This document shows, in pieces, positions 1 through 11,974 of a stretch of 64,000 bases of DNA. Source of the DNA: Astrocystis sublimbata. Taxonomy: Eukaryota; Ascomycota; Sordariomycetes; Xylariales; Xylariaceae. The DNA lies in assembly GCA_022453515.1 (NCBI GenBank), contig JAJNNY010000034.1:124001-188000 (forward strand), written 5' to 3'. The stretch's first letter is position 1. The number at the start of each line of letters is the position of its first letter. The translations under genes and the position numbers were made by a program. The notes under the pieces were generated by a model. The model was not told where the DNA came from. It searched no databases and was given only the letters and a program-made list of their open reading frames with translations.

Positions 1-933
1 ACGCATGCACGCTTCGACGATGGCCTGGAGCGGAGGTGGAACAGGCCATTCGACAAAGCGCGTGATTGGCCCGTTCGCGTAGACCATGCTTTTGATGCAG
101 TTTCCAATATCATATATATCGGATCTGGGGGTCCACCCCGAGTCCTCCAGACCACCCTGGAAGGCGACCTCAGGCGCCGACCGCTCTCCCCAGCGGCTTT
201 CGAGATCGCAGACAACCAGGCGCTCCCCGTCATCTGAAAAGAGAAGGTTATCGGCGCGTAAATCGCGATGGACGATGCCAAGCGAGTGGAGACAATCCAA
301 GGCGTCAATGAGTTGTAGAATCCAGCTCTTGTAAACGACCAATGAGGAGAAGCCACCGAGGGTGCGCGCGGCAGACGACAGTTTTTCGAAGACAAGCTGC
401 CCGTCGGCAGACCTGCCGAGAAGCTGGATAACGTTCGGAGAGAGTGGATGGCCTGGTACAGAGCCGCCCTGGCACTTGATGAGATTTTCTATCTCGCTTC
501 GATACTTGCCCTGCTTGACAAAGTGCTTCGCTGGGTCGACAGAGACGAGAGGCAGCTCGGAAACAGGCTCGCTCACGTCCTCGGAGTCGTCCTCTATGAG
601 CTCGGGATGCTCTAGACAGCAGTCCAGTGGGCGTATGTCGTCGCCATCGATCTCAAAGTGACCTAACAAGGGGGGCAAGTTGCGATGGAGCCGTAGGATA
701 TCGCCAGAGAGAGTACCGGGAACGTCGAAGATGCGCACGCACTGGCCATACTTGGTGCCGTCATCGAACCAGTACGTCATGTAAGACTTGTCGCCGCGCT
801 GGAGGTCCAGTTCGAGATTTGGTCGACCGCCAGGGGGATAAAGATTGGTGGTAACGCGACGGTGCTCATACTCGGCTCGGAAACGGAGCACTTCTTTGCT
901 AAACGAGAGGTCAGCTTGACTCTGATTAGCCAT
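1..933 (-). CDS. Protein kinase-like protein (3' end cut by window edge)
   Basis: An uninterrupted frame runs from ATG at 933 to base 1 (311 codons) with no stop, so the C-terminus lies outside the window. Seen: a catalytic-loop motif HRDLRADNLLF near residues 220-230, then CDLE where a classical kinase has DFG, then APE. The N-terminal half has no clear glycine-rich loop. Known: many filamentous fungi carry families of kinase-like proteins with an HRD..N loop and an altered DFG. Inferred: a divergent or possibly inactive kinase; the substrate is unknown. The ATG chosen is the first in frame after upstream stops, and no intron is needed. Confidence 0.8.
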   Translation of the reverse strand, partial: MANQSQADLSFSKEVLRFRAEYEHRRVTTNLYPPGGRPNLELDLQRGDKSYMTYWFDDGTKYGQCVRIFDVPGTLSGDILRLHRNLPPLLGHFEIDGDDIRPLDCCLEHPELIEDDSEDVSEPVSELPLVSVDPAKHFVKQGKYRSEIENLIKCQGGSVPGHPLSPNVIQLLGRSADGQLVFEKLSSAARTLGGFSSLVVYKSWILQLIDALDCLHSLGIVHRDLRADNLLFSDDGERLVVCDLESRWGERSAPEVAFQGGLEDSGWTPRSDIYDIGNCIKSMVYANGPITRFVEWPVPPPLQAIVEACMR

Positions 934-2157
934 AGCTTGGTGGTCGGCGCTGATTCTAGTGAGACGATACGGAGGGTGCTGGTGTTTGGGTTGGGTTGGG
1001 GGGAGATTGTTACGGACCAACAGGAAGGTGACCTGTTACTGTTAGGCCGACAGAATGTCAGGGAAGAGGAAAGGAACAACCAGTGACGATAGCGCGGGGC
1101 TGCACCGGGAATCAAGCCACAGCCACGCCGACATATCACGTGACTACCTAGTCTCAGGGGACTCAAAGGGCCTAACTAATCACCCCTATTCAAACCCAAA
1201 CAAATGAACGTTGAGTGTATGACCAGCGCACTGCTTTTGAATGTACATACAATCCTCATAATCGCAGACGTCAGACAGAAAATTCATCATTTCGGCGGCA
1301 ATCCGAGGTGGGGTGAGTGTTTAATTTGATCCCTACCATCTAAAATGTGTTAATTCCAATGTAACAACAGTGACTGTCGTAGGACAAAGTGTCGGAGCAA
1401 GCGATACCACTCTTCACCTCGTCTCCAAAGAGGGCCAGAGAGGGTGCTGTTCCAACAGGCTATGTAAAGAGGCCATTTCGTTTGGCAGCAGGGCAACTGC
1501 TAGGTATGGGTCTCAACTCCAAATTTAAATCAGATTTCGTAAGAACAAGCACATCCAACGTAGCGCATTTAGTTGGATGTACTGTCACGTATGAGGGCAC
1601 GTGATAGCTCATAGAAGTAAAGTCAGTATAGTCTCTAGTAGGGAGCTTATAGATATAGATTCAGATGATCTCTAAAGTAAGTTTCTAAGTATATAAAAGG
1701 AACAAAAGGTAGCTATTTATAAGTAGAAACGTATAGAATACTAGTTACTTGATCGGATTATTTAAGGGACGTAGTATAGATCTACTTCTCTGTGATATGT
1801 ATAAATAAGGAAGTATAGCTTTCGGAAACCTCAAAGACCATGACTCCAAGAAGGAGTTCTCGCCGCATTTCAAATTGAAGCTTTTAGGGGGTCCGTATGC
1901 CGACAAGGTCATACTCGATAGCGAGCAGGATGTGACGAGGGACTTTAATGTTTCGCTGGCTATCAAATGGAAAAGGATTTTGGCGAGATGCAACTTCATT
2001 GACAGCAAAACCACCAGACTGGAGTTCAATGTATAGGCTGCGTATAAACAAGTAATATTGATTACCTTCAGGGGAAATTCTAAGCCCAGTACATGTATAT
2101 CGATATCCTCGGGTCTTTTTTCTAATAGATATGAGTTCCTCTTCTGTGACCTGTCAG
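934..2157. other. Intergenic, AT-rich and degenerate-looking
   Basis: This lies between the kinase-like start and the thioesterase stop. From about 1600 to 1760 the sequence is rich in tata/ctag words and full of stops, which resembles decayed repeat DNA. A coding-looking fragment follows and is listed separately. No complete gene is seen. Confidence 0.5.
1816..2033 (+). pseudogene. Orphan coding-like fragment, origin unknown
   Basis: From about 1816 to the TAG at 2031-2033 the plus strand reads as a protein-like stretch of about 72 codons (residues such as SPHFKLKLLGGPYADKVILD). No start codon lies nearby and only AT-rich DNA lies upstream. An AG at the front could be a splice acceptor, so this may be the last exon of a decayed gene. 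I do not recognise the family. The opposite strand is also open over this interval, which weakens the call. Confidence 0.25.
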
Positions 2158-3680
2158 CTACTCTGTCACGTTAACCTTCTCAACCTGACGAATGTGCTGT
2201 GAATCATTGTCCAGGCGGTCCTGGTGATCCTGTGCGTCGCCAGCCTGCACACGTCGCCGCGCATCGATGTACATCATGTACTCTTGGTACGTGTTCGGCA
2301 ACACACGAACGTCCTTGGGCACGGCGAAGGTGTAGTTAAACTGGCCTGTCGGCTTCGCATGTCCATGCTCGACGTCGCGCACCTTGCTGTCAACCCGCAC
2401 GTGAATGCGTGTAAGTGGGGTTTCGGCATCGCCTTGCGTCGACTTGCTGCCGTCTTCGTCTATAAGCGGCGGATCCGTGTACACGATTGTCGCCTTCAGA
2501 TACAAAACGCTGCCGACTGGCACCGGGTTACGGAACGTGCACGGATCCGCGGATATGAAGGTAGGCCGGGCGTGCGCGAAAGATGCGACGCAACAGAAGG
2601 CCAGTTCGAATGTCTGCTTCAGATGGAACCCGCCGAAGATCATGGTCTGGTGCCGGTTGCGATACTGTGGCTGCATGATGCTCGTGGCTGACAACACCGT
2701 TTTCGACATGCTGACCACAGTCTTTTCCTGTCGGTCGGCTTTCCACGGATCATGGTAATCGACCTGCTGCAGCCAGATCTTGTGAATCAGTGCCGACTCT
2801 GCGTCATTGGGCTCGGTCTGGAGCAGCGACGTCTTTAGCATCTTCTTCTTGGCGAGGGCCTTGCTTTCGCCGTTCTTGTATATTTTCTCTTCCTCGGCTG
2901 TTTCGCAGACTAAGCTGGGGATGTTTGTCGGGCGCTTGGTTTGGGGGTCCAGCGCCACCATGGTAAAGGTGCAGGTCAAGAGGACATCCTCCGGCCTGCT
3001 TGGCTCGTCCTCTCGCGCGCGCGCGACCTTGCAAGTCACCTCAACACTGCTCCGACCTGAGGCATAGGTCACTTGACCGCTATACTCCAGATCGCATATC
3101 TCGGTAAGCGGATGCGCGATGGTGATTCGGTCCAGCGCGGCTGTGACGGTTGTGACGCCTGGCCCAGTGTGTTTGTAGACTACGATTCCCGACAGGGCAT
3201 CCAGATCCATGAATATCGTTCCCAATCTACACGCGCTAGTTAGCCATTGCGGTGTGATTTACCGCATAATTGATGTCATTGTGTATACCGTATGTGTCCC
3301 GATGAGTTGATGTAAGTGTCGCTGAGCAAGGGATCCCGCCCCAAGGGAAGCACTACTCTGTGGAAGCTGTCGCTCATCTTCTTAGGACTCATGTCTCGCT
3401 CAGCTGGCTTTGGATCATTTGATTCTTGGGTTTTGGAATTGCCCCCTTCCTGCTGCTGCTGCTGCTTCTTGAAAGCCTCAATCCACGGTAACCGAGAGCG
3501 GTCGTCGGTCAAGGCACGGAATACACCATCGGTCTGGCGAGCTATCGTGGTGCAGAAGCCGTGCGTAGCCTGATGAGATAATGGCAAACGGCCATCTCGA
3601 ATGCGATTGCGACATGAAGCTCTAATTGAGAGCGATGCTGCAGACGCAAATCGTCGAAAAGGTGTGCTTCTGCCAGCCAT
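2158..3680 (-). CDS. Acyl-CoA thioesterase, double hot-dog (ACOT9/BFIT-type), mitochondrial
   Basis: Two exons, 3680-3289 and 3226-2158, separated by a 62-nt intron (donor GTATAC, CTAAC branch, TAG acceptor), give 486 residues. The N-terminus is Arg/Ser-rich and free of acidic residues (MAGRSTPFRRFASAAS), as in a mitochondrial presequence. A short glutamine run (about residues 71-75) follows, then two hot-dog domains at roughly 130-270 and 320-450. The first opens with YINSSGHIRLGTIFMDLDAL, which the splice restores and which matches the ACOT9 family start. Family role: hydrolysis of fatty acyl-CoA to free acid and CoA in mitochondria. Chain-length preference cannot be read from the sequence. 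Confidence 0.88.
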
Positions 3681-5016
3681 TGTTATTGTTGCTGTGATGA
3701 TTTATCACTCTAATCAATGGAATCATTGCTCCAGTCGGTACCAAGATGCCAAGTGCGCTAGACAGGGTCAATGCACTTATTAGAAGAAATGCATCTAAGC
3801 ATCCCTAAGCATATCGAGATAGGTGACTATAAGCAAGTAAGCGAGGTTACTCAACTACCTGCACGCGGTTTCTCTACAAAACCTTAGCATCACACCACCG
3901 ACGTCATGTCGCGTCGATCTTGTTTCTGTCGCCTATTTACGACTGATCGCCCGCTCCATTTTCTGGCCGCGGAGAAGCGACTATGCACGGCGCGTGTAGA
4001 TTCGTTGCCATCGTCAACATCCGACAGACAAGAGACTGACTGACTGCTGAGACCCTGGACAGACGTCGTGTCGGGGCATGATTGGCGACAAGACGGGCAG
4101 TAAGGGAGCTGCGTGACAAGGCGCCGGTATGCCAACATTGGATCTTCGGGAATTTAAAGGAATTGTCGACCTGAGGTTGCTGAGATGAGGCATTCATTGA
4201 TGTAGATATTGCTATATCTCCATCGATACACCCTTCGTTGGGCGCGCCCCTGACCGTTTATGGCGGTGGCTGCGTCTCTCTCGTCGCGGAATCAATCTGC
4301 GATAGAAAAAGACAGGCGACACATGAGTATTGCCAATCGCAAGCAGTTTATCTCTTAACATACTATGTGAAAAAGCCACTATTCTGGACTTCAACAATAC
4401 AAGTAAGCGCTTGATCTGCATGGATCGTCCAAGGATAGTCCATATATGCAGCCTTAGAGTAGTATAGGATCCTCGCTTTCTCGGATCGCATCTCTTGGCG
4501 CTCGGTTAGATCCTTAGCTACTGCAGGGGTAGCAAAAGAGGCAGGTACCTGTGGTGGTCAAGATCATGTAGGACTGCTAGGTCTCACTCGAAAACAATAT
4601 TTAATTGGTCTATCGTGATATGATTCAGCTACTATTCTCAGTTCTCACCACCTTATCCATACCTCGCCCGTCTACCAACGTGCCCGTCTGCATGTTACCT
4701 TCGGAAGTTCGCTACCACAACCGAAAACGACCAGCATGATCCTTTCTTCGAAGATTTCTCAGGTTGCAATACCATCTAGTAGCCTATGGCACCTCGTATG
4801 CTTAGATGGACAGACATAGAAGTTGCCTCTGTTCTTAGCGGTATGTTCGCCATGCATGCATTTCGGGTACGAGGATGATATATAAACGGCTATGATGTCC
4901 AGATAGCTGATGTGCAGCTTTGGACACTGATACCCTCATCTTCATTGTTGTCTCCTCCCCCAACCCTGTGTCATCGTTGTTAGGCTCAGGGAAAGCATAA
5001 AAAAAGTTTAAACACA
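3681..5016. other. Intergenic, no gene recognised
   Basis: Shared upstream region of the thioesterase (-) and the secreted protein (+), which are divergent. Only short open frames of up to 90 codons occur here, and I see no family signature. Confidence 0.5.
4879..4886 (+). promoter_or_regulatory. TATA-like box
   Basis: TATATAAA lies about 130 bp upstream of the ATG of the secreted protein at 5017. The position suits a core promoter with a leader of roughly 100 nt. Assignment is by position only. Confidence 0.35.
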
Positions 5017-5833
5017 ATGGCTCTTTCCTCAATGAAGATGCTGGCCCTCCCCACACTCCTCTTAGCCGGCGCGGCGCAGGCCCTGCCGAGCATGAACCTA
5101 AAGCCACGTGTGCCGCAGCCCTGCGCGGTCACGACCATGTTCCCGGACGGCGCGACGTACAAACCCGGCGACAAGATCACGATCGAGTGGAGCGCGGATG
5201 GGCTGCCCGGGGGCGACATGCATCTCAGTCTGCAGTCCGGGCTAGTCACGCCCATCATTACCGGTTACGTAAGGGGCTGGAATGGACAGTACGTGTTCTA
5301 TATGTTTATTTGTTTTTGGCCTTGCTTGAATGAGTCGCATTGTGGGTGGTTGGGGTTGTGATGGTGGTCTGAAAGACGATGCGTGGGGAATGATTACTCG
5401 TCGTGTTGGACATGTGTGCTGACATCTATGATCTTGTAGGCTGGTTCCCACCTTGGACTTCAAAGGCGGCGCCGTCTTCCTCGGTGAGTCGATGCGTGCC
5501 TAACATATATATACACCCCCGAAAACCTGCGAAGCTTACCTATTCACGCTCACATTGATTTCGCTACAACCTTAATTTCACCTTCTACACAAACTTAGCT
5601 TCTGACACTCATAAATATATATGACTACTTACTCATTTGCTAACCACCTACCGAACACAGATCCCGTCCCCATTGAGAACGAGAAACTCGAGTGGACGAT
5701 TGAGGTCGTCGCCAACAGCACAGGCGACGAGTACCAGTACTACGCCAACGGCTGGTACTACACGCATTACAACCCCGCCGGCGGCGACAGCTCCGAGAGC
5801 TGTAGCACCAACAACTTCCACGTCTCGGCTTAG
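5017..5833 (+). CDS. Small secreted protein, unknown function
   Basis: Three exons, 5017-5288, 5440-5483 and 5661-5833 (donors GTACGT and GTGAGT, acceptors TAG and CAG), give 162 residues. A clear signal peptide (MALSSMKMLALPTLLLAGAAQA) precedes a compact domain that opens with an RVPQPC segment and contains YKPGDKITIEWSADG. An aromatic-rich C-terminal part (YQYYANGWYYTHY) follows, with one late cysteine. The TIEW segment and secretion recall Ig-like Kre9/Knh1-type wall-associated domains, but that is a weak resemblance. It could equally be an apoplastic or effector-type protein. No GPI tail or membrane segment is seen after the signal peptide. Confidence 0.78.
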
Positions 5834-7003
5834 ATTATCTAAAACGGCGATGTTGGATAGCCTCCTTCCTGTTCCAAGTTCGAATGGAATCTCCTTATTC
5901 GAGCGAATGGGCGGGATACCTGATGCGGGAAGTAAGAAGATGAGATTAATGGATGGTGTTGGGACCCGATTGAGACAGGTTGAGATCTGATGTGTTGATC
6001 ATGGCTTATGAAAATGTGTGGCAGTGGATACTAAGCAAGACCAGGGTCTCACGGGCCATGGTATCGCGGGCCACCCCCCGGCACCACCACATACATAGCC
6101 TTCAAGCTCGTTGAACAACAAATCTAGACATGGTTGACTCTCAACCTTCATTCCCCGAGCTCGCCGAACCCCCTCATATAGATAAATCAGGTGACTAGAT
6201 GATCTGGAAGGAGCCGAACTGAGGCTAGTGGAATCTGCACTTCCAGTAGGGCCGAGCCGGGGTATTTACAAAGAGGTACTTACACTTGCCCCGATCAAGA
6301 GCTGTGCTTGCTGCCCTGAAGACTCGAGTGCCTTCAGTTCTGGATGTGTAGAAACTGCCTGCACTGTGCCCTCTTTCTGTTCTATACCCTCCTATGTACC
6401 TTGAATACCTAGGATACACTGAAATGACAACAGCCAAAATGTGAAAGAAACTCATATACAAATCCCACGTGCTAACCATACCGGACGACAGGGAACTGCC
6501 TAAGCTCCTCAGGAGGTGCCTCGGCTGGTGGGTCGGAATTTGGTGGGTTCCTTCTAGGTGCTAGGACTATAGTAAATAGTGGATCTAAGCTTACATAGCC
6601 CCTGGGGCCTGGCACCTTTGCCCCCTGGCCCCCTGGCATGCCTGGGGGGTACCTAGCCCGCTAGTTTCTATACTCTGCCCCCTTTTCGCCCATCCCACCA
6701 CAGCATTGTTAGCTAATCAATCGAACCTCCTCTTCCTGAATATGGCCTTCGCATGCTTGGTATGACGAGTCTATTTGTCTTTCATACAGCCAATATTTCC
6801 TGATGTCCGGGTTCGCGAGGATACAGCATGGAGCCCCTGAATCAGGAGCTCAAGCATTTCAGAAGGAAACTTATAGTTTCGACTGGCATCGTGCTCAACA
6901 ATCACATGTGATTGTCGCGTATCTTCCATGTTCACGCTACCTCGGGCGATGTTACATACTTGTGAATGGCCTCAGTAATTAAATACTCTGATGAACCAGA
7001 TTC
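5834..7003. other. Intergenic between convergent genes
   Basis: No gene is recognised. Bases about 6595-6660 are a low-complexity stretch of repeated CCCCTGG/CCTGGC words, including the palindrome CCCCTGGGG. The rest holds only short random open frames. Confidence 0.5.
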
Positions 7004-8864
7004 TTAACCCGACCATCCATTCACTTCATCATGTTCCCGTGAGCCCGCCGCAGAATCCTTCGGGTCTATAGTAATACCAAGTGAAGCTAGAAGAGCAATG
7101 AGGTATCCAGCCTAGGTTCGGTAAGTTCTTGCCGGATCTGGATGGCTGCTTGTTTTGACTTACTGTGCAAAAAAGGAAGGCAATGCCCATCCACTGATCC
7201 GGCAAAGTGAATGAAAATGCAAGAAGATTCTGCACAACGGCCTCGCCGCTCAGCAAGCCGACTAATTCCAATAGGAGAATCGCACTATAAAGGCGACCTC
7301 TGACAGTCACATCAAACCATGATGTCACAAGAAATAGCAGTGTGGCTCGTGCACCGAACCCTAAGGCATAGAACCCCAAAGCTGAAGAGTCAGTTTGTCA
7401 TCGACGACTAAAGGGGTATTTGCGTTAATCTGCTTACATAGGACAAGGCCTCGTGAGGTTCGTGAGAAACTTATGAGGGCGCTACCAACAACTAACACCG
7501 CAAAGCTGCATCGTACAATCCATAAGTTCAGAGTCTGGGGGCTCGGACCTATTCGACTGTTGACAAGATAGATGATGCCAGGTAACAGGATAAAGAACAG
7601 CAACAAGTTTACAGACGCCACTTCTGTGATGAGCCAGTTGGTCTGATGTAAGGCTAGCTTAGCATTCGGTGCATTGACTTAAGGGGAGTGGAACATACCT
7701 CGGACAGTGACCACTCGAACCGGACAGACACAAATTGAAGAAGAGCCCGAAGAGATACATTGCGAAAGGTCCCAACGAGAAACAATGGAGTTGCAAGGCA
7801 AATATTCCGGGAATTGAAAAGCAGAAGTACAGAGGAGAGCCGCTTGGAAGCTTCAAGACGTAAATTGTGCCAGAAATTGCCGTCTCGTGACTCGGGGGGC
7901 TCCAAATCGTCACCTTGGGTATCTTCTATAGTGTTCCTGCTCTCACTCATCATCGCCAAGACAGGATAACATAGTAGAAGGAAACTCAATCCCATGCCGA
8001 ACGGTAGCCATACTGTCACCTCGCTCGACCACTTCGAGAGTTGAGGACCAAAGAGTTCTGTAAGGATGAACGTTGAATACATATAATAGAGACAACGCGT
8101 TCTGAAAATTCATGACGTCAGTAAGATATCCCTAAAGATATTTAAGGGTCTCTTAAGATCTACCTGCTGGACTCTGTGGTTGAGCCGACAACCATGATAG
8201 CTAAAAGCATCTCTGCAGCATAATTACCACCACCACAAAGCAGAAACACCGATGTCAGCCATAAGAGACGATTCGGCACAGCCTCCACGACACCTGTATG
8301 ATATCAGCCGGTGGGTCATCATTCTTGGGGGCATTTGACTAGAAAGATCATACAGACGAATATTGTCCACGCCAGAGCGGCAAACATGCCAGCAATGATA
8401 TAGACAAAGGTCTTGCGATGGCTGTGTCGGTCTGCGAAGTACCCTAACGGAAGAGATACAACCAGTGCTAATGGCAATCCTTGTTAGCGGAAAGGGAGTT
8501 CTTTTGGGTGTAGCTGGAGTGACGGACAAGCCAAGCCATTGAGAAAGCCTTGCCACCCCCGCAGCATGGCAAGCTCGCTTTGAACCGCTGGAATCTTGCA
8601 CTTATCGCTCATCATGAAGCTCTGAGAGATTTGCTGCGACGTGTAGTAATCCTGGCAAATGGCGCGTTCGAGAATAGAGAGAAGCGGTACGGTAAGCATT
8701 ACATTAGACATTTCAAGTAGAAATGTTAGGGCAAGGCAGAAGTACGTATTACGGCTCAGAACGAAGGTATCAATTGACGGATCTGGTCGTTCACGGGATT
8801 GGCCAGGCAGTGGCTCCTCCAATAACGGGCGGCTTTCATCACTTCGATCAGTTGGATCGGCCAT
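7004..8864 (-). CDS. Major facilitator superfamily transporter
   Basis: Seven exons: 8864-8528, 8467-8354, 8293-8164, 8101-7699, 7642-7438, 7381-7164 and 7111-7004. All boundaries are GT..AG with matching phases, giving 504 residues. A polar, acidic N-terminus (MADPTDRSDESRPLL) precedes about a dozen hydrophobic segments. The loop GYFADRHSHRK, after the second to third helix, matches the MFS signature G-x3-D-R. An ERAICQDYY segment near the first loop is typical of a fungal-specific MFS group of unknown substrate. The last exon encodes a final helix and a short hydrophilic tail. The start was chosen at MADP; an in-frame ATG 36 nt upstream is less likely. Plasma-membrane export or uptake of a small molecule is inferred. 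Confidence 0.85.
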
Positions 8865-9676
8865 CTCGGGTATGATCAGAACAAACCCGCTTCGCAACAA
8901 TTGAATTGAACAATGACGGGAAAACTTGAGGTGAACTATAAGGCACCAGAATAACAGGAAGAATCATAAACACAGAATGCCCAGCTTTCGGGCATACTTC
9001 TCGTTCCCTTCACTACTTCCAGCCTCCGAGATCCCCTCTCTAAACTTCCGAGACACGCACACATTGGGTAGTGATTGTGCGGGTGCCACCTCTTGCTCCC
9101 ATTGGCTGTCGGGTTGCAGCGTTGCCATGAGATGTAGCCACAGCAATAAGCTACATATGCTGTACCTGGGGACCTGAGGTACTATCATGGTACAAGGTAC
9201 TTAGTTTCAAGGCACATGCAAAAGCGGCAAGCACTGTGGCTTAGGCTAGAGTCTATAGATCGGCATTCGGGGAGGGATTTCATAGGCTCAGCATTGTCTC
9301 ACAACGCCATTGGCATCGGTCTTTGTTTGTTATTGAATCTGGCGCTAGCGATCACCCGAGCACTTGGTCAAGTGTAGGATAACAAAGGCTTGATTGAGAG
9401 ATCAAGGAAATATATGGCGCTTGTATTGGATTCATCACTGCGATGAGGGCAGGTACAGGGGCATCTGAGATGTCTTGCACACTCGGGACTATGTAACGTG
9501 CCCAGATAGTATCATAGAGTCCCCAATGATATACCTAGGATATATCGCTGCCTTGTTCGCCCGCCCAATCCATTACTAATGTTGACGTGTCAAGCTATTA
9601 CCCATGTGCAGCCTGTCGTATACTCTACAGTTGGAAGTACTCTAGAATCCTAGCTTGTCACATAATACTATTGCAA
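8865..9676. other. Divergent intergenic region
   Basis: This is the upstream region of the MFS gene (-) and of the LTR-split gene (+). No gene or clear regulatory motif was recognised. Confidence 0.45.
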
Positions 9677-11574
9677 ATGTCGGAAAACGCGCCATCGAAT
9701 CATGATTGTCAAACACCCCAAAGCCTCGAACTTGGCGTTTTAAATTATCAAGCTGGTAAGATGTTGTTCGTTGGTACCATTTGGATGCTTAGTCCAGTCC
9801 ATACCTCCTCATAGGCCATCTACTCGTATACATAACTATGAACACAACGCATGCTAAACTTTTTTAGGTGTTGATTTGGCCAATGCACTTTACAACAAAG
9901 ATGCCGGTTCTTCGAGCAGCAACATAACAGAGGATTATTATGCCTACTTCCTCAAGCTTCTCGAGCACCGCTTTGTGAACATGCCTCTTCAGCTGAAAGC
10001 GCTTGGCGGTGAGAGGTGCTGCCGGCCTCATATATCATTCACTGATTTCCAAGCCACAGCGGCGGCTCTTTGCTCCGCCATGTCAGCAGAAGTTGTCAAT
10101 TTGGCGGACCTCGGTAGAGAGCTGGTGAACCTAGGCCTGGCCGACAACAGGGAGGACCGACTTCCAAGCATTCAACAATTAGTGTTTAATATAGTCGGCT
10201 CGGTTTCGATGTTGTTCATACCTTCAGAGACCTATAAGGCCAACTGTCACACGGGTCACTTCCGGGGCCACCCAAATAGGAAGCCTACGCGCCCTAACCC
10301 CTGAATATATAGACGATTGGATCAGAGCTACGGATCTAGAAGGTCATGAGGACCTCCGTATGTAGGCGACAGCCAACAGGCATAAGTGAGGCGTTGCCGC
10401 AGACCCGAGGGAGGTCCGAAGCCGGCCTCGAGGGCTGCCAGAAGGAGCATAAATAGAAGGGATTCCTCCAGCCTGGAGTAGAGGCTTTAGGAGGACATGG
10501 ACCCTTTTGTGCCCTAGAGAATTATTAGCTAAATTGAAGTCTATTCCAAGCCCTAGCAATCTAGCCCTTGTTACACCAACTCTTTGGTAATTGAAGTACA
10601 AGATGGTTCCTTCGCTTCCCGACGTTCCGATACCTGGGTAAGGACTGAGCTAGAGATAGGAAAAGTCACAGGCTCCCTTCGAAATATCATGCGGGACTTT
10701 GGCAACGACGTCAGAGGACCACTCTATTGTATCGGGAGCACCCTTGAATTGCCTGAACTCACTGTGCTATCGTCTTCCAACCTCCATTTTCTTATCCTTT
10801 CCCAACTAGGTGGCCTCCAAATCAAATGGGTGGACTCGGTTTGTATGCATCTGGAACTCCGGCGCAAAGATAGAATTCTTATGCTCTTCCGGCATCCGTC
10901 CGTTTGTGCTCTGATGTGTCAGAGTGGAGATGAGGGCATATACCTCGATAAGTAAGCCTTCCCACACTCCCATTCAAGAATTCTGGGCTGACCTTTGCTT
11001 CGATATTTTCAGTTTCTTCAGGCACTACTTCTCATCTAGCGGGCAAAGTCTTCCTGCCATCCTTGAAAACAAACCTGCTGCCATCTTTTACAGAGAGGTA
11101 CTTTTAACCTATCGTCTACTGTTCGGGCAGCATAAAAAGTCATGGAAGCTCTGCAGAAAGATAGGCAAAATCAAAGGAACACATCGAAGGTCATGGAGAA
11201 GATCATGGCCTTGGAACAGGGCAAGTCAGCCTGATGACTATAATTTACCTCATGACAGTCTCCTTCAGAGGCTGTGTTGTTCGGAAGCCTCTTTCGAGCC
11301 ATTCTACGATGATATCGAAGCACCACTTGCGCGCAGCGCTTACTCCGCGCAGCATGATTTCCCTTTCTTTGGAGACCGACTTGTTGCTCTGCAGGAATAT
11401 ATACAGTTAGTAGAGCCCACCGACATGCGATCAGCTTACTATGATCGAAGAGACCTGTCCAAATTCATCAATGTATGGTTCACGGTAGTTTTCGGGTTGA
11501 TAACATTGATTTTGTCAATCCTAGGGGTTCTACTTGCCGCTGGTCAGATTGCGACCTCGTTTCAACCGGGTTGA
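9677..11574 (+). pseudogene. Fungal protein with C-terminal membrane helix, split by a solo LTR
   Basis: The model is 9677-9755, 9868-10244, [LTR plus duplicated target 10245-10580], 10581-10951 and 11013-11574. With the insert left out the frame is continuous across the junction and encodes 462 residues. With it, translation stops inside the LTR about 20 codons in. Seen: a WVDSVCMHLEL segment followed by LFRHPS in the middle, and at the end RRDLSKFINVWF leading into one long hydrophobic helix. This resembles a fungal-specific family of single-helix membrane proteins of unknown function. Lack of further damage suggests a recent insertion. A truncated N-terminal product or removal of the LTR by splicing remains possible. 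Confidence 0.75.
10245..10575. mobile_element. Solo LTR of a retrotransposon (331 bp)
   Basis: The element starts TGTCAC and ends GTTACA, the usual TG..CA termini. It is flanked by a perfect 5-bp direct repeat, CCAAC, at 10240-10244 and 10576-10580. A TATA-like word (CATAAATAG) lies in the middle. No polymerase or gag sequence is present, so this is a solo LTR left by recombination between two LTRs. Gypsy versus copia type cannot be decided. It sits inside the coding sequence of the membrane-protein gene. Confidence 0.88.
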
Positions 11575-11974
11575 CCCATGTATCTAAATAAATAAGATAG
11601 TAAAGTACCTAGGTAGCCAATACATGTGTTGTACTGCTTCTAAAATCACTAAGTAGATAATTAGGCAGCATCTCGCCTACTGTTGCGTTGTTAGTGTTGA
11701 AATGTGACTTAAGAGTAATTATTGTCTCTGTGTTGAGCGATGAATAGTGCTTTGTTCGGTCAGCTACAAAGCTCTCGAAAACTTCTAGCGTCGAACATCG
11801 CCTCATTATACAACCCCGCATCAGACTATCCCTAAATGCAAATGTTAAGAGTTTCCAATCAAAAGCGCGTCTTGTCCTTCGGTCCCGTCTCTCGGTTCTT
11901 TCTTCCATTTTTCTCTTTATTGTGTGCAGTCCATTATGATCAGAGTCGCCAATCATATTGACTTCCAACACAGC

